Source of the DNA: Leptospira harrisiae
GTDB taxonomy: Bacteria > Spirochaetota > Leptospiria > Leptospirales > Leptospiraceae
NCBI RefSeq assembly: GCF_002811945.1
Contig: NZ_NPDX01000003.1
Span: 62,001 to 126,000, forward strand
DNA length: 64,000 bases
Direction of reading: 5' to 3'
Shown here: positions 29,495 to 39,438 of the stretch, piece after piece
How the letters are laid out: every line of letters starts with the position of its first letter
Position numbering within the stretch: the first letter of the stretch is position 1
The notes under the pieces: model-generated
The model's input: only the letters and a program-made list of their open reading frames with translations
What the model was told of the DNA's origin: nothing
Databases searched by the model: none
Translations under genes and position numbers: made by a program

Positions 29495-31078
29495 ATGGCA
29501 AAAAAATCAGATACATTTGTTTCAAAAATAAAAGAAGGGTATCCGACCCAAGGTGCACTCTATTTAGGAGCCGGAGTCTTTGATGGAGAAACCTTTCAGG
29601 AAGCTTCCGTTTCCATCCCCCTTGCCACCCTCAATCGGCACGGACTGATCGCAGGTGCCACAGGTACCGGTAAAACCAAAACCTTACAACTTCTTACAGA
29701 AGCTTTATCGGAATCGGGAGTTCCCGTAGTCCTTATGGACATCAAAGGAGACCTCTCGGGTCTTGCAGAGTCAGGCGAAGAAAATGACAAAATCAAAGAA
29801 AGAACGAAGGCCCTAGGGATCGATTGGAAACCTTCTTCTTATCCGGTAGAATTTTTATCTCTCTCCCAAGAACCTGGAGTGCGCCTTCGGGCAACGATTG
29901 CGGAATTTGGGCCGGTGCTTATCTCTCGGATTTTGGAATTGAATGATACACAAAGCAGTGTGGTCTCCCTTGTTTTTAAATACTGCGATGATTTGGGCCT
30001 TCCCATCCTTGATACAAAAGATTTTAAAAAAGCACTTCAGTACATCAATGATGCGGGCAAAGAAGAACTAGAAAAAGAATACGGAACTGTTTCTTCCCAA
30101 AGTATCTCTATCATTTTACGTAAACTCATCGAACTCGACGGCCAAGGCGGAGAAGAATTTTTTGGGGAACCATCTTTTGATGTGAATGACCTTTTGCAGA
30201 CAGAATCCAAAAAAGGAAGTGTATCCATCATTCGTTTGACAGACATCCAAACCAAACCTCGCCTCTTCTCTACTTTTATGTTGTCTTTACTCACAGAAAT
30301 TTATGCGACCTTTCCAGAAGAAGGAGATTTAGATAAACCAAAACTTGTTTTATTCATTGATGAAGCCCACTTAGTTTTTGATGAAGCATCCAATGATTTA
30401 CTGAAACAATTAGAAACCATGGTGCGACTCATTCGTTCGAAAGGTGTCGGAATTATTTTTTGTACCCAATCTCCCACAGATTTACCCAAAGAAATTTTGG
30501 GTCAACTCGGGCTTAAAATCCAACATGCCCTTCGCGCATTTACAGCAAACGACCGCAAGGCGATAAAAACTGCTTCAGAAAACTATCCTGAAACAGAATT
30601 TTATGATACTAAGGAAGTCATCACTACACTGGGAATTGGTGAGGCTTTTATCACAGCTCTTAGTCCCAAAGGAACACCGACACCGCTTGTCCATACTTTA
30701 CTGGCACCACCCGCTTCTCGGATGGGGACTTTGAATCCTGACGAACTAGCTGCAAAAATCAAAAAATCGGATCTCGTTAAAAAATACGAAACCACTCTCG
30801 ACCGGGAAAGTGCACACGAAATGCTTTCTAAAAAAATGGAAACCATAGCCGATGAAACTGAGGCAGCCGAGGAAGAGTCAGATGAGAAAAAAACCAAAAC
30901 CAAACGTTCCAAAGAAAAAGAAGATCCTAGTTTTGTAGAAACCCTATCCAAAAACCCACTCGCCCGGGAGGTAGGTCGAACAGTTGCCAAAGAGGTCACT
31001 CGGGGACTTCTCGGAATGCTCGGGGTCACACCCAAACGTGGCTCCAAACGCAAAAAAACAGGCCTTTTCGGGTTCTAG
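29495..31078 (+). CDS. HerA/YjgR-type (DUF853) ATPase
   Basis: A 527-residue P-loop ATPase of the HerA/FtsK superfamily. Walker A is GATGTGKTKT at about 54-63, Walker B is KLVLFIDEAHLVF, and the sensor-like GIIFCTQSPTDLPKEILGQLG is typical of DUF853. An acidic/Lys-rich linker (ETEAAEEESDEKKTKTKRSK) leads to a basic C-terminus ending KKTGLFGF. The cellular role of the family is poorly known; DNA translocation is usually assumed. The start at 29495 has GGGGGAAG just upstream; a TTG at 29447 is in frame. It is divergent from the hybrid kinase gene. Confidence 0.85.
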   Translation: MAKKSDTFVSKIKEGYPTQGALYLGAGVFDGETFQEASVSIPLATLNRHGLIAGATGTGKTKTLQLLTEALSESGVPVVLMDIKGDLSGLAESGEENDKIKERTKALGIDWKPSSYPVEFLSLSQEPGVRLRATIAEFGPVLISRILELNDTQSSVVSLVFKYCDDLGLPILDTKDFKKALQYINDAGKEELEKEYGTVSSQSISIILRKLIELDGQGGEEFFGEPSFDVNDLLQTESKKGSVSIIRLTDIQTKPRLFSTFMLSLLTEIYATFPEEGDLDKPKLVLFIDEAHLVFDEASNDLLKQLETMVRLIRSKGVGIIFCTQSPTDLPKEILGQLGLKIQHALRAFTANDRKAIKTASENYPETEFYDTKEVITTLGIGEAFITALSPKGTPTPLVHTLLAPPASRMGTLNPDELAAKIKKSDLVKKYETTLDRESAHEMLSKKMETIADETEAAEEESDEKKTKTKRSKEKEDPSFVETLSKNPLAREVGRTVAKEVTRGLLGMLGVTPKRGSKRKKTGLFGF

Positions 31079-31085
31079 ATCGCAA

Positions 31086-31112
31086 TTAGCACTCTTTGGC
31101 CTAAAGTGCTTG
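31086..31112 (+). promoter_or_regulatory. CIRCE-like operator 1 upstream of groES
   Basis: TTAGCACTC (31086-31094), nine bases, then AAGTGCTTG (31104-31112). The left arm is a perfect CIRCE half-site and the right arm matches six of nine positions of GAGTGCTAA. CIRCE is bound by the heat-shock repressor HrcA. The right arm overlaps the TTGACG box of the candidate promoter. Confidence 0.7.
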
Positions 31113-31138
31113 ACGATTCCTGAACCGAATCATTTGAT
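31110..31138 (+). promoter_or_regulatory. Candidate groESL promoter
   Basis: TTGACG (31110-31115), 17 bases, TTTGAT (31133-31138). The first box matches five of six and the second four of six sigma-70 positions. Transcription would start near 31145, between the two CIRCE-like operators, giving a leader of about 70 bases before groES. Confidence 0.5.
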
Positions 31139-31145
31139 GGTACCA

Positions 31146-31180
31146 GAGTTTAGCACTCTTTTCGAATTGTTGCTAAACTC
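31146..31180 (+). promoter_or_regulatory. CIRCE-like operator 2 upstream of groES
   Basis: TTAGCACTC (31150-31158) is followed after nine bases by TGTTGCTAA (31168-31176). Seen differently, GAGTTTAGCA (31146-31155) and TGCTAAACTC (31171-31180) are a perfect ten-base inverted repeat with a 15-base centre, so the arms are extended outward compared with classical CIRCE. It lies in the predicted early transcribed region. Confidence 0.7.
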
Positions 31181-31215
31181 GGAATCATTAGTAGATTGCA
31201 TACAAGGAGTTACTC

Positions 31216-31506
31216 ATGGCATCAATCAAACCTTTAGGCGACCGAGTGGTCGTAGAGCCAAAGAATGAGTCGGAAGAAAAAATCGGATCCATCATCGTAC
31301 CGGACACCGCGAAAGAAAAACCACAAGAAGGGAAAGTCATCGCAGTGGGACAAGGCCGTTATGAAGACGGAAAACTCGTTCCTTTAGAAGTAAAGGTTGG
31401 AGATACAGTTCTTTACGGAAAGTATTCCGGAACTGAAATCAAACAAGGCGGACGTGATTTACTCATCATCCGTGAAAGCGACATCCTCGGTGTTGTTACA
31501 AACTAA
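31216..31506 (+). CDS. groES: Co-chaperonin GroES (Hsp10)
   Basis: A 96-residue co-chaperonin that caps GroEL. It starts [41 protein letters not shown], with the mobile loop ([13 protein letters not shown]) that contacts GroEL, and ends [34 protein letters not shown] lies seven bases before the ATG. It is followed by groEL after 22 bases. Two CIRCE-like sites upstream indicate HrcA control. Confidence 0.98.
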   Translation: MASIKPLGDRVVVEPKNESEEKIGSIIVPDTAKEKPQEGKVIAVGQGRYEDGKLVPLEVKVGDTVLYGKYSGTEIKQGGRDLLIIRESDILGVVTN

Positions 31507-31522
31507 TCATAGAAGGAAATAA

Positions 31523-33175
<1,653 letters not shown>

Positions 33176-33233
33176 ATCATCCCCTATTCTCTCTTTGGTC
33201 TGTTTGGACAAAATTCAAACTGCCAAAACCACA

Positions 33234-33265
33234 AAAGCCTTGGACTTACCTCCAAGGCTTTTTTT
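33234..33265. terminator. Bidirectional terminator between groEL and the PP2C gene
   Basis: AAAGCCTTGGA (33234-33244) pairs perfectly with TCCAAGGCTTT (33251-33261) around a six-base loop, followed by TTTT. It lies 58 bases after groEL and its T-tract runs into the stop codon of the convergent phosphatase gene, so it may serve both. Confidence 0.85.
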
Positions 33266-35189
33266 ATGCCTTCACATGTAAGTGAATGATGGTGATATCA
33301 TCGTGCGGCGAGCCGGAAAGTCCGGTAAAATAATGGAAGTTTTCGAGTATGTTTGCCATAGGGTCTAAGGATTGTTTGGTGATCGTTTCCAAAAAGGAAT
33401 TTGCCAACCGTTTTTCACCATATTCTAATCGGTCAACGTTTTCCTCTTCTGTCAATCCATCCGTATAAAACAAAAACTGGTCTCCTAACTGAAATGGATA
33501 TTCCTCTTCTCCGTATGTAAGGCCTGGCAAAATCCCCAGTGGTTTTCCTTTTGGTTTGATCTCTACCAGTTTTCTCGACTCCGATTTCCAATGAAAAAAA
33601 GAGGGATGACCAGCACTCGAAACCATGAATTTCTGAGATTCCAAATCTATATGAAAATAGGTAGCAGTTGTAAAACGACCGAATGATTTTTTCACCAAAT
33701 CTTCATTCATTGCTGAAAGTAAAAACGAAGGGTTTGACCAATGTTTGTAGGCTTTAAAAAAAGCGAACTTTGAAAGAGAAGCGATAATGGAAGCACCCAA
33801 CCCATGACCTACCACATCCGCAATTAATATTCCAAACTTTCGGCCACCTAATGCTTGGAAGTCGTAAAAATCCCCGCCAACTCCATGAGAAGGCTGGTAA
33901 TGCACTGAAATTTCCATTTGTTCCCATTGTGGAGCAGAAGGAGGAAGAATGGCACTTTGAATCCTTGCGGCTGTAACGATCTCTCTTTGTAAAGTTCCAT
34001 ATTTGATCTCAGAATTACGAAATAAATTTTCACCATAAAGAGTGAGACAAACTACAAAAATAAAAAATCCCCAATGGGAAGACCTTGGTACTGAATCCAA
34101 AATACCAAGGGAAGACAAAATATCATGGGCATTCAGAATGAATAGCGCAGAGGCTCCAATCACAAGTAAAATTGCCTTTGGTTTTCTGGCGGCAACTTGG
34201 CCCCAAGCAACAATGATCTGAATGACAAGTGTTGGCAAACACAACCAAACGAATGTTAAAATACCAATAGATATTGAAATCGTATCTGTAAATACTAAGG
34301 TTAAAATGACAATCGAAAATAAAACATGAAACTGCCACATCATTCGAATCACATTCCAACGACTTGTGCCGATTAACTTTTCAAAAAAATACAAACAACT
34401 GATGGGAATTAAAAATAAACTGATGATAAAAATGATAAAACTAGGATGTATGGAATCGTAATAATAAAGTCCAAAAAATCCAGACTGGGATAAAAAATGA
34501 ATTCCAGATATGGTAGAAAACCATGTAAACGCTAGTAATTGTTTTTTCTTACGCCTTTCAAAAAGATAAAAAGAAAAAAAACCCAATATCAAAAAGAAAA
34601 AACCAAGGGATGCAAATGATTGTGTCCTGTTGGCAATTGCTTTGTAATGGTCAGTGGGATCACCAAACAAAGGAGGTTCAGAAAAACCAAGCGGCAATAT
34701 TCCATCAGAAAAAAATACAATATAAACATGGTTTCCCAAACACTCTTTAGGTAACGGTAAAACAGGAATAAAACTTCGATTGTACACAATTAGATTTTTG
34801 GGAAGAGACTGATCAGTAGAAGGAATTCGAAAAAATTCAGATTGTAATTTTGTTTCTCCACAATAGGCATCAAAAAAAGTAACCAGTCCCCTGAGTAACA
34901 ATGCAGGTTCTTCATAACCTAAACTCTCACGAAAACGAATCCGAGCGGAAAGAAATTTTGGTTTCGGTTTTTCCAAACTAATATAAGGGATTGTATAGGG
35001 TTGGTAATCGTCAGAAAGGTCTTCTATACTTGGCCTAAATTCGGCTAACTCTTCTTCTGCGAGGAATCGAAATTCCCAACCAGAAGACCATTTAACAGAT
35101 TTGTATTGAAGAAATGAATCAAAACAAGATACAAAAAAGAAAACTGGGAACAGGAAAATAAAAATTAATTTTACATAGGATCGTTCCAT
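33264..35189 (-). CDS. 7TM-DISM PP2C-type (SpoIIE/RsbU) phosphatase
   Basis: A 641-residue membrane protein. A signal with FFFVSC (candidate lipidation) is followed by an extracytoplasmic beta domain, seven helices at roughly 190-385, and a cytoplasmic SpoIIE domain starting at IVTAARIQSAILPP. Metal-binding motifs GVGGDFYDF, LIADVVGHGLGA, FLFYTDGLTEEEN and SPHDDITII are intact, so it should dephosphorylate a STAS-type protein. The STAS protein at 16039 and the RsbW-like kinase at 43351 are possible pathway partners (inference). It overlaps the release-factor-like gene by 19 bases. Confidence 0.9.
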   Translation of the reverse strand: MERSYVKLIFIFLFPVFFFVSCFDSFLQYKSVKWSSGWEFRFLAEEELAEFRPSIEDLSDDYQPYTIPYISLEKPKPKFLSARIRFRESLGYEEPALLLRGLVTFFDAYCGETKLQSEFFRIPSTDQSLPKNLIVYNRSFIPVLPLPKECLGNHVYIVFFSDGILPLGFSEPPLFGDPTDHYKAIANRTQSFASLGFFFLILGFFSFYLFERRKKKQLLAFTWFSTISGIHFLSQSGFFGLYYYDSIHPSFIIFIISLFLIPISCLYFFEKLIGTSRWNVIRMMWQFHVLFSIVILTLVFTDTISISIGILTFVWLCLPTLVIQIIVAWGQVAARKPKAILLVIGASALFILNAHDILSSLGILDSVPRSSHWGFFIFVVCLTLYGENLFRNSEIKYGTLQREIVTAARIQSAILPPSAPQWEQMEISVHYQPSHGVGGDFYDFQALGGRKFGILIADVVGHGLGASIIASLSKFAFFKAYKHWSNPSFLLSAMNEDLVKKSFGRFTTATYFHIDLESQKFMVSSAGHPSFFHWKSESRKLVEIKPKGKPLGILPGLTYGEEEYPFQLGDQFLFYTDGLTEEENVDRLEYGEKRLANSFLETITKQSLDPMANILENFHYFTGLSGSPHDDITIIHLHVKA

Positions 35190-35557
35190 TCCAGTTTTTC
35201 TTTCTCCAATTTCTTCTTTAATGCCTTGCGGTTTTTGTTTTGTTTCTTCTTTCGAATTTTTTGTAGTAAAGAATCAGATTTTGAAGGATTCAATTCCCTT
35301 TCTAATTCTACACATAACAAATCCCTGGCCTTGTAACGATTGAGACCTTGGGTTCTATAGACGGAACATTTGATTTGTTTCCCCGAAGGTTTGTGAACCA
35401 AATGCACTGCTGTGGAAACTTTATTTACGTTTTGTCCACCTTTTCCGCCGGACTGAATGAATTGTTCGCTTAGGTCTTTTTCAGAAATTCCTAGAACTTC
35501 CATCCGCTTCTGTAGCGATAAATTTTTTTCAACAGAAACGGGAAAGCTTAAGGGCAT
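35171..35557 (-). CDS. GGQ-motif release-factor-like protein (ribosome rescue type)
   Basis: A 128-residue protein that is only the catalytic domain 3 of class I release factors plus a basic tail. IQSGGKGGQNVNKVST contains the GGQ that triggers peptidyl-tRNA hydrolysis. The tail (LLQKIRKKKQNKNRKALKKKLEKEK) is strongly basic, as in ArfB and mitochondrial C12orf65, where it enters the mRNA channel of stalled ribosomes. No codon-recognition domain is present. Rescue of stalled ribosomes is therefore likely. Tail and length suit either ArfB or the C12orf65 group. Confidence 0.82.
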   Translation of the reverse strand: MPLSFPVSVEKNLSLQKRMEVLGISEKDLSEQFIQSGGKGGQNVNKVSTAVHLVHKPSGKQIKCSVYRTQGLNRYKARDLLCVELERELNPSKSDSLLQKIRKKKQNKNRKALKKKLEKEKLEWNDPM

Positions 35558-35607
35558 TTAGAGTAGGCCTTAGGTGAAATTGGTCAAGAAATTTTTTTCC
35601 TAAAGAG

Positions 35608-36300
35608 TTAAGGAGTGGTAGATTCTATTTCTAAAATACGTTTTCGCAAGTCAGAAGCAGTTTCATAATTTTCAATTTGGATGGCATTAAACTTTTGTAT
35701 GTATAATCCCACTAGTTCATCTCCCATCTTTCCTGGAACAGACAATGCTTTTTTAAAATTATCTATATCAAGAGTGGGATGATTGTTATGAAAATAGTCA
35801 ACGATCCGTTCCATTTTAAGCCTAGTAGCTTCCCTAGCAATTCCTGAAGTGTTACGGAATTCTAAAGAAAGGCTCGCTAATGTTTCTAATGGTTCACTGA
35901 CCTGTTCTAAATGTTCAGTGAGACTTGTGGTTTGTGTTTTCTTTTCTTTGGCCTTACAAAATTCCACATAACGCATGACCATAGAATTGAACTGTTCCAT
36001 TCTCTCTTGGATGTATTGGTTGGCCAATTCTTTGTTATCAGGCATTTGAAAATCTGGGAGTTGTACTACATCATAAAGATGAATATTGTCTGCGAGGATT
36101 TTCATGAGTTCCTCTTTGGAAGGCAAACCCACAGGTGGAAAGGTGACCACTGGATAGTTATCACCAATTTTAAGAAAACTCACAACCACATTCGATGCTA
36201 TGATTTTACCACCGGGTGCAATCGGATTTTCACCGAATACATGGCAGTATGCGATTAAGTTACCGGTAGGGTTTGGTTTGGAACCGCGTTCAAAATTCAT
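35608..36300 (-). CDS. Uncharacterised protein with C-terminal UVR-like motif
   Basis: A 230-residue cytosolic protein that I do not recognise as a named family. The first 75 residues look beta-rich ([39 protein letters not shown]). The rest is helical and ends [25 protein letters not shown], the pattern of a UVR motif as found in UvrB, UvrC and McsA, which mediates protein-protein contact. It sits between Mrp and the release-factor-like gene with gaps of about 50 bases on each side, so it may be part of the same minus-strand run. Confidence 0.6.
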   Translation of the reverse strand: MNFERGSKPNPTGNLIAYCHVFGENPIAPGGKIIASNVVVSFLKIGDNYPVVTFPPVGLPSKEELMKILADNIHLYDVVQLPDFQMPDNKELANQYIQERMEQFNSMVMRYVEFCKAKEKKTQTTSLTEHLEQVSEPLETLASLSLEFRNTSGIAREATRLKMERIVDYFHNNHPTLDIDNFKKALSVPGKMGDELVGLYIQKFNAIQIENYETASDLRKRILEIESTTP

Positions 36301-36347
36301 AGTGTATCTTTTAGACTAAGAAAAAGCTCTGAAGAAACAAGTGATTT

Positions 36348-37400
36348 TTAATCTTCCCACGCAGCGATTTGGTCTTCCAAATTTTTTGCAATGCGAAAAT
36401 AGGCCTCTTTTAAAGGAGAATCCCCTGTTTCGAGGAGGGCTGGTTTTCCAGATTCACCCGAACTCATGACGTCCAATGTCAAAGGAACCGATCCAAGCTC
36501 TGGAACACCAACTTGTTTGGAGAGTTTTTCCCCTCCTCCTTTCGAAAAAACATCCGTTACATGGCCACATTTCGGACATGCAAATCCTGACATGTTTTCC
36601 ACAATCCCAAGGATTGGTACTTTTACTTGTTTGAACATTGCAGCTGCACGTCCGGCATCGAGGACAGCGACTTCTTGCGGAGTTGTCACAATCACTGCGC
36701 CGTCCAAATCAATGAGTTGGGCAAGGGAAAGTTGGACATCTCCGGTACCGGGAGGTAAATCTATAAAAAGATAATCTAATTCTCCCCAAACAACATCGTA
36801 TAAGAACTGTTCGATGGCCTTACCAAGCATTGGTCCACGCCAAACAACTGGTTGGTCTTCAGTCACAAGGAAAGAAAAAGAAATGAGTTTGATTCCATGT
36901 TTTTCGATAGGATAAATTTTATCTTCTTCGGATTTTAAAGCAACACGACCATTGATTCCAAACATTTTACCAAGTGAAGGTCCGTAGATATCAGCATCTA
37001 GAATTCCCACCTTCTTACCGTTACGTGCAAGTGTGGAAGCTAGGTTTGCAGTGACGGTCGATTTTCCAACCCCACCTTTTCCAGATCCAACAGCGATTAC
37101 TTTTTTGACTCCGATGATTCGATTCCCATCTTCCATCTTTAGGTTTTGGTCTACTTCGAATTTGATTTTAACCTTACCTGCACCTTCAATTTTGGAGATG
37201 AGCTGTCTTGTTTGTGCTTCTAGTCCAATTTGTAATCGTCTATCCGCATTGGGTGTTTTGATTAATATCTCAATTCCATCATCAGAGGGAGTTACAGATG
37301 CAACCATGCCCAAACTTACGATATCTTTTTTTAACTCAGGGTGTTTGACCTGCATGAGTTGTCTTTGGATGGATGTTAAATCAACTTTTGAATTTGCCAT
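36348..37400 (-). CDS. mrp: Mrp/ApbC/NBP35-family iron-sulfur carrier ATPase
   Basis: A 350-residue protein. The N-terminal 90 residues form a MIP18/DUF59-like domain. The P-loop is the deviant Walker [20 protein letters not shown], followed by [18 protein letters not shown] and [28 protein letters not shown] carries the CxxC that binds a bridging Fe-S cluster in the dimer. It delivers Fe-S clusters to target enzymes. The start ATG at 37400 lies 11 bases after the stop of the metallophosphoesterase gene. Confidence 0.93.
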   Translation of the reverse strand: MANSKVDLTSIQRQLMQVKHPELKKDIVSLGMVASVTPSDDGIEILIKTPNADRRLQIGLEAQTRQLISKIEGAGKVKIKFEVDQNLKMEDGNRIIGVKKVIAVGSGKGGVGKSTVTANLASTLARNGKKVGILDADIYGPSLGKMFGINGRVALKSEEDKIYPIEKHGIKLISFSFLVTEDQPVVWRGPMLGKAIEQFLYDVVWGELDYLFIDLPPGTGDVQLSLAQLIDLDGAVIVTTPQEVAVLDAGRAAAMFKQVKVPILGIVENMSGFACPKCGHVTDVFSKGGGEKLSKQVGVPELGSVPLTLDVMSSGESGKPALLETGDSPLKEAYFRIAKNLEDQIAAWED

Positions 37401-37411
37401 GGTTAATCCTT

Positions 37412-38275
37412 TTAAATGACTCCTTCCGATTCTTCGTAAAAAATTGGATTTGTCTCAGTGAATTTGTCTTCTGAATAAATGAAACGACGATATGAAATAG
37501 ACTTCCCCATATCAATCAAATGGAATCCACATTCATGGTTTTTATCTGAAAGTCTTGTACTGGATGCTGAGTTAACAATTGGAAAAGAAGCACTAGTCCC
37601 AGGAAGTTTTACCCAATTGGTATGAGTATGTCCATGCAAATACAACTCAGGTGGCCTTACCTGCAATTGATTTATGACTTCGCGACGATTTGTCATTTGA
37701 TGGGCTTTGGATTCAATTTCAGTTTTGGGATTCCAGAGTGGATGGTGACAAACAAGCACATAAGGTTCGCTAATCAAATCCAATGTTTTTTGGATTACCT
37801 CCGGCGCCACATAACCATTCGCAGTAATCCGAGGGATTGCATAATTGGAATCCCAACCTATAAATAGTTTTCCGCCGATTTTTTTAGACCGAATGTATAA
37901 TTTTGGATCAAGAGAGGTACCCATCCACTCACTAAATGTTTTTTCAAATAATGGATTTGGACCAATAGCTCGTTTTTGGTATCGATCATGGTTTCCAGGA
38001 ATTAAAAAGGTTTTGTCTGTAAGCAGTGGACGTAAAATTTCTTTGGCATTTTGAAACTCGCCAGGGTGAGAAACATTTGTCAAATCACCGGAAATAACAA
38101 GTGCATCATATTCTAATTTACTAATAGCCTCAATCATCGCTGAAATTAGAATCAGCGGATGTTTTGATTTTCGTCTCAACCGATAGCTGAGATAACCGAC
38201 AATTGCTTTTCCACGAAGAGAAAACAATGAAAGTTTCTTCGGGAAATGTAAGTCGGAAATATGTAGGATTTTCAT
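37412..38275 (-). CDS. Calcineurin-like metallophosphoesterase
   Basis: A 287-residue hydrolase with all family blocks: [10 protein letters not shown] (Asp, His), [10 protein letters not shown] (GDxxN), [10 protein letters not shown] (GNHD), [10 protein letters not shown] (His) and [12 protein letters not shown] (GHxH). These bind two metals. No signal peptide, so cytosolic. Substrate is unknown: a cyclic nucleotide, UDP-sugar or nucleotide are all possible. Its start overlaps the stop of the lipoyl-domain gene by 4 bases (ATGA), so the two are translated together. Confidence 0.9.
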   Translation of the reverse strand: MKILHISDLHFPKKLSLFSLRGKAIVGYLSYRLRRKSKHPLILISAMIEAISKLEYDALVISGDLTNVSHPGEFQNAKEILRPLLTDKTFLIPGNHDRYQKRAIGPNPLFEKTFSEWMGTSLDPKLYIRSKKIGGKLFIGWDSNYAIPRITANGYVAPEVIQKTLDLISEPYVLVCHHPLWNPKTEIESKAHQMTNRREVINQLQVRPPELYLHGHTHTNWVKLPGTSASFPIVNSASSTRLSDKNHECGFHLIDMGKSISYRRFIYSEDKFTETNPIFYEESEGVI

Positions 38276-38514
38276 TCGTTAATATCCATGATTCCGAGGA
38301 TATCTCCTTTTTTCACTACCGATCCTTCTTCCATTATGATTTTTTTTAAGATTCCTGAATACGGAGATTCGACTGGGAAAGCTGCTTTGTCGGTGACTAG
38401 TTCGATCATTTCGTCCCCTTTTGACACGGAATCCCCTACCTTTCGGAGCCAACGTACCAATTCTATCTTTTCTGTATCACCCAAATCAGGAGTTTTTAAA
38501 AGGAATTCTTTCAT
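38272..38514 (-). CDS. Free-standing lipoyl/biotinyl-attachment domain protein
   Basis: An 80-residue protein that is a single lipoyl domain. ELVTDKAAFPVESPYSG carries the modification lysine K43 at a beta-turn in the DKA context typical of E2 lipoyl domains, with Asp before and Ala after. [15 protein letters not shown] completes the second half-barrel. Such domains normally sit inside E2 subunits; here there is no catalytic domain. It may carry lipoate as a mobile cofactor for a dehydrogenase encoded elsewhere, or be a degraded or specialised E2. It is the first gene of a run with the metallophosphoesterase and mrp. Confidence 0.78.
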   Translation of the reverse strand: MKEFLLKTPDLGDTEKIELVRWLRKVGDSVSKGDEMIELVTDKAAFPVESPYSGILKKIIMEEGSVVKKGDILGIMDINE

Positions 38515-38601
38515 CGATACAATCCTTTGCCACGGGAATGAAAACTGGTTTACAAAACCGTGTTTTCCCGTTTTTTTAACATAAAAGTTTAGCGAACCTC
38601 A

Positions 38602-39438
38602 ATGGGAAACGAGAAAATCAAATATAAAGGCACTGAAATCATCGAAAACTTGGACCATTTGATTCAAAAGGACTATTTCCATTTTGAACTAAAAGGTCTC
38701 ACCAAGTCAACACGAGATATCGTCAATGAAGTAGTTCAAGGAATCTTAAACCGAGTTGGTGCAAATCCACTTACTTCATTTCATTTGTTTAGCGGTCTAA
38801 TGGAAGCCCTCTTAAATGCTGTTAAGGCAAACACGCGTTTTGTGATTTTTCAAGATGAACTTTTGAATAAACTCACGGCACAGGGACAAACTCCAGAAGA
38901 AGAAGCAGAAGAGTTACTCGACATTATTTTAGAAACCGAACCACTTCGAGATGCAATGCAACGTTACATTGTTCCAGACAAAATCAAAAAAGTGGTTCAA
39001 AAGATTCTAACTTTATCGGACAAAAAAAGATCAAAAAAACACAACCTCTCTATGGATGAAAAAGAATTCTTAACAATCGTTAGAGAAAAGGTAAAAAAAT
39101 ATGATCTAAAAATTTCAATGAAAATTGAAATCAGACCAACATCTGTTTACATTCGAATTAGGAATGATTCCCCAATTATGGGTATGGATTTAAACCGAAT
39201 TCGCAAAAGTAGAGAGAGACATGCCGAACTTGCAAAACAAGGGAATTCTGCAGAATTTTTTAGACCAGACTTTTTGGATGAAAAAGAAAGCGCAGGGTTT
39301 GGAATTGCAATGATAGATGAAGGTTTTTATAACTTAGGACTTGATCCCTTAGATTGTTTCGATATCCAAACAAGTAAAAAAACTACTACGGTTTACCTCA
39401 ACTATCCGTTAGAGGCACTCCAAAAGATGGAGTTTTGA
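38602..39438 (+). CDS. Putative GHKL-like (histidine-kinase ATPase fold) protein
   Basis: A 278-residue cytosolic protein. [18 protein letters not shown] resembles the N-box of GHKL ATPases (E..xNAxKA), [13 protein letters not shown] resembles the G1-type strand with Asp, and [19 protein letters not shown] resembles the G2 lid. About 70 charged helical residues are inserted between the N-box and the later motifs. No phospho-accepting His domain is seen. It could be an anti-sigma-type kinase or a non-enzymatic regulator. Its TGA overlaps the TTG start of pabBC by 4 bases. Confidence 0.5.
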   Translation: MGNEKIKYKGTEIIENLDHLIQKDYFHFELKGLTKSTRDIVNEVVQGILNRVGANPLTSFHLFSGLMEALLNAVKANTRFVIFQDELLNKLTAQGQTPEEEAEELLDIILETEPLRDAMQRYIVPDKIKKVVQKILTLSDKKRSKKHNLSMDEKEFLTIVREKVKKYDLKISMKIEIRPTSVYIRIRNDSPIMGMDLNRIRKSRERHAELAKQGNSAEFFRPDFLDEKESAGFGIAMIDEGFYNLGLDPLDCFDIQTSKKTTTVYLNYPLEALQKMEF

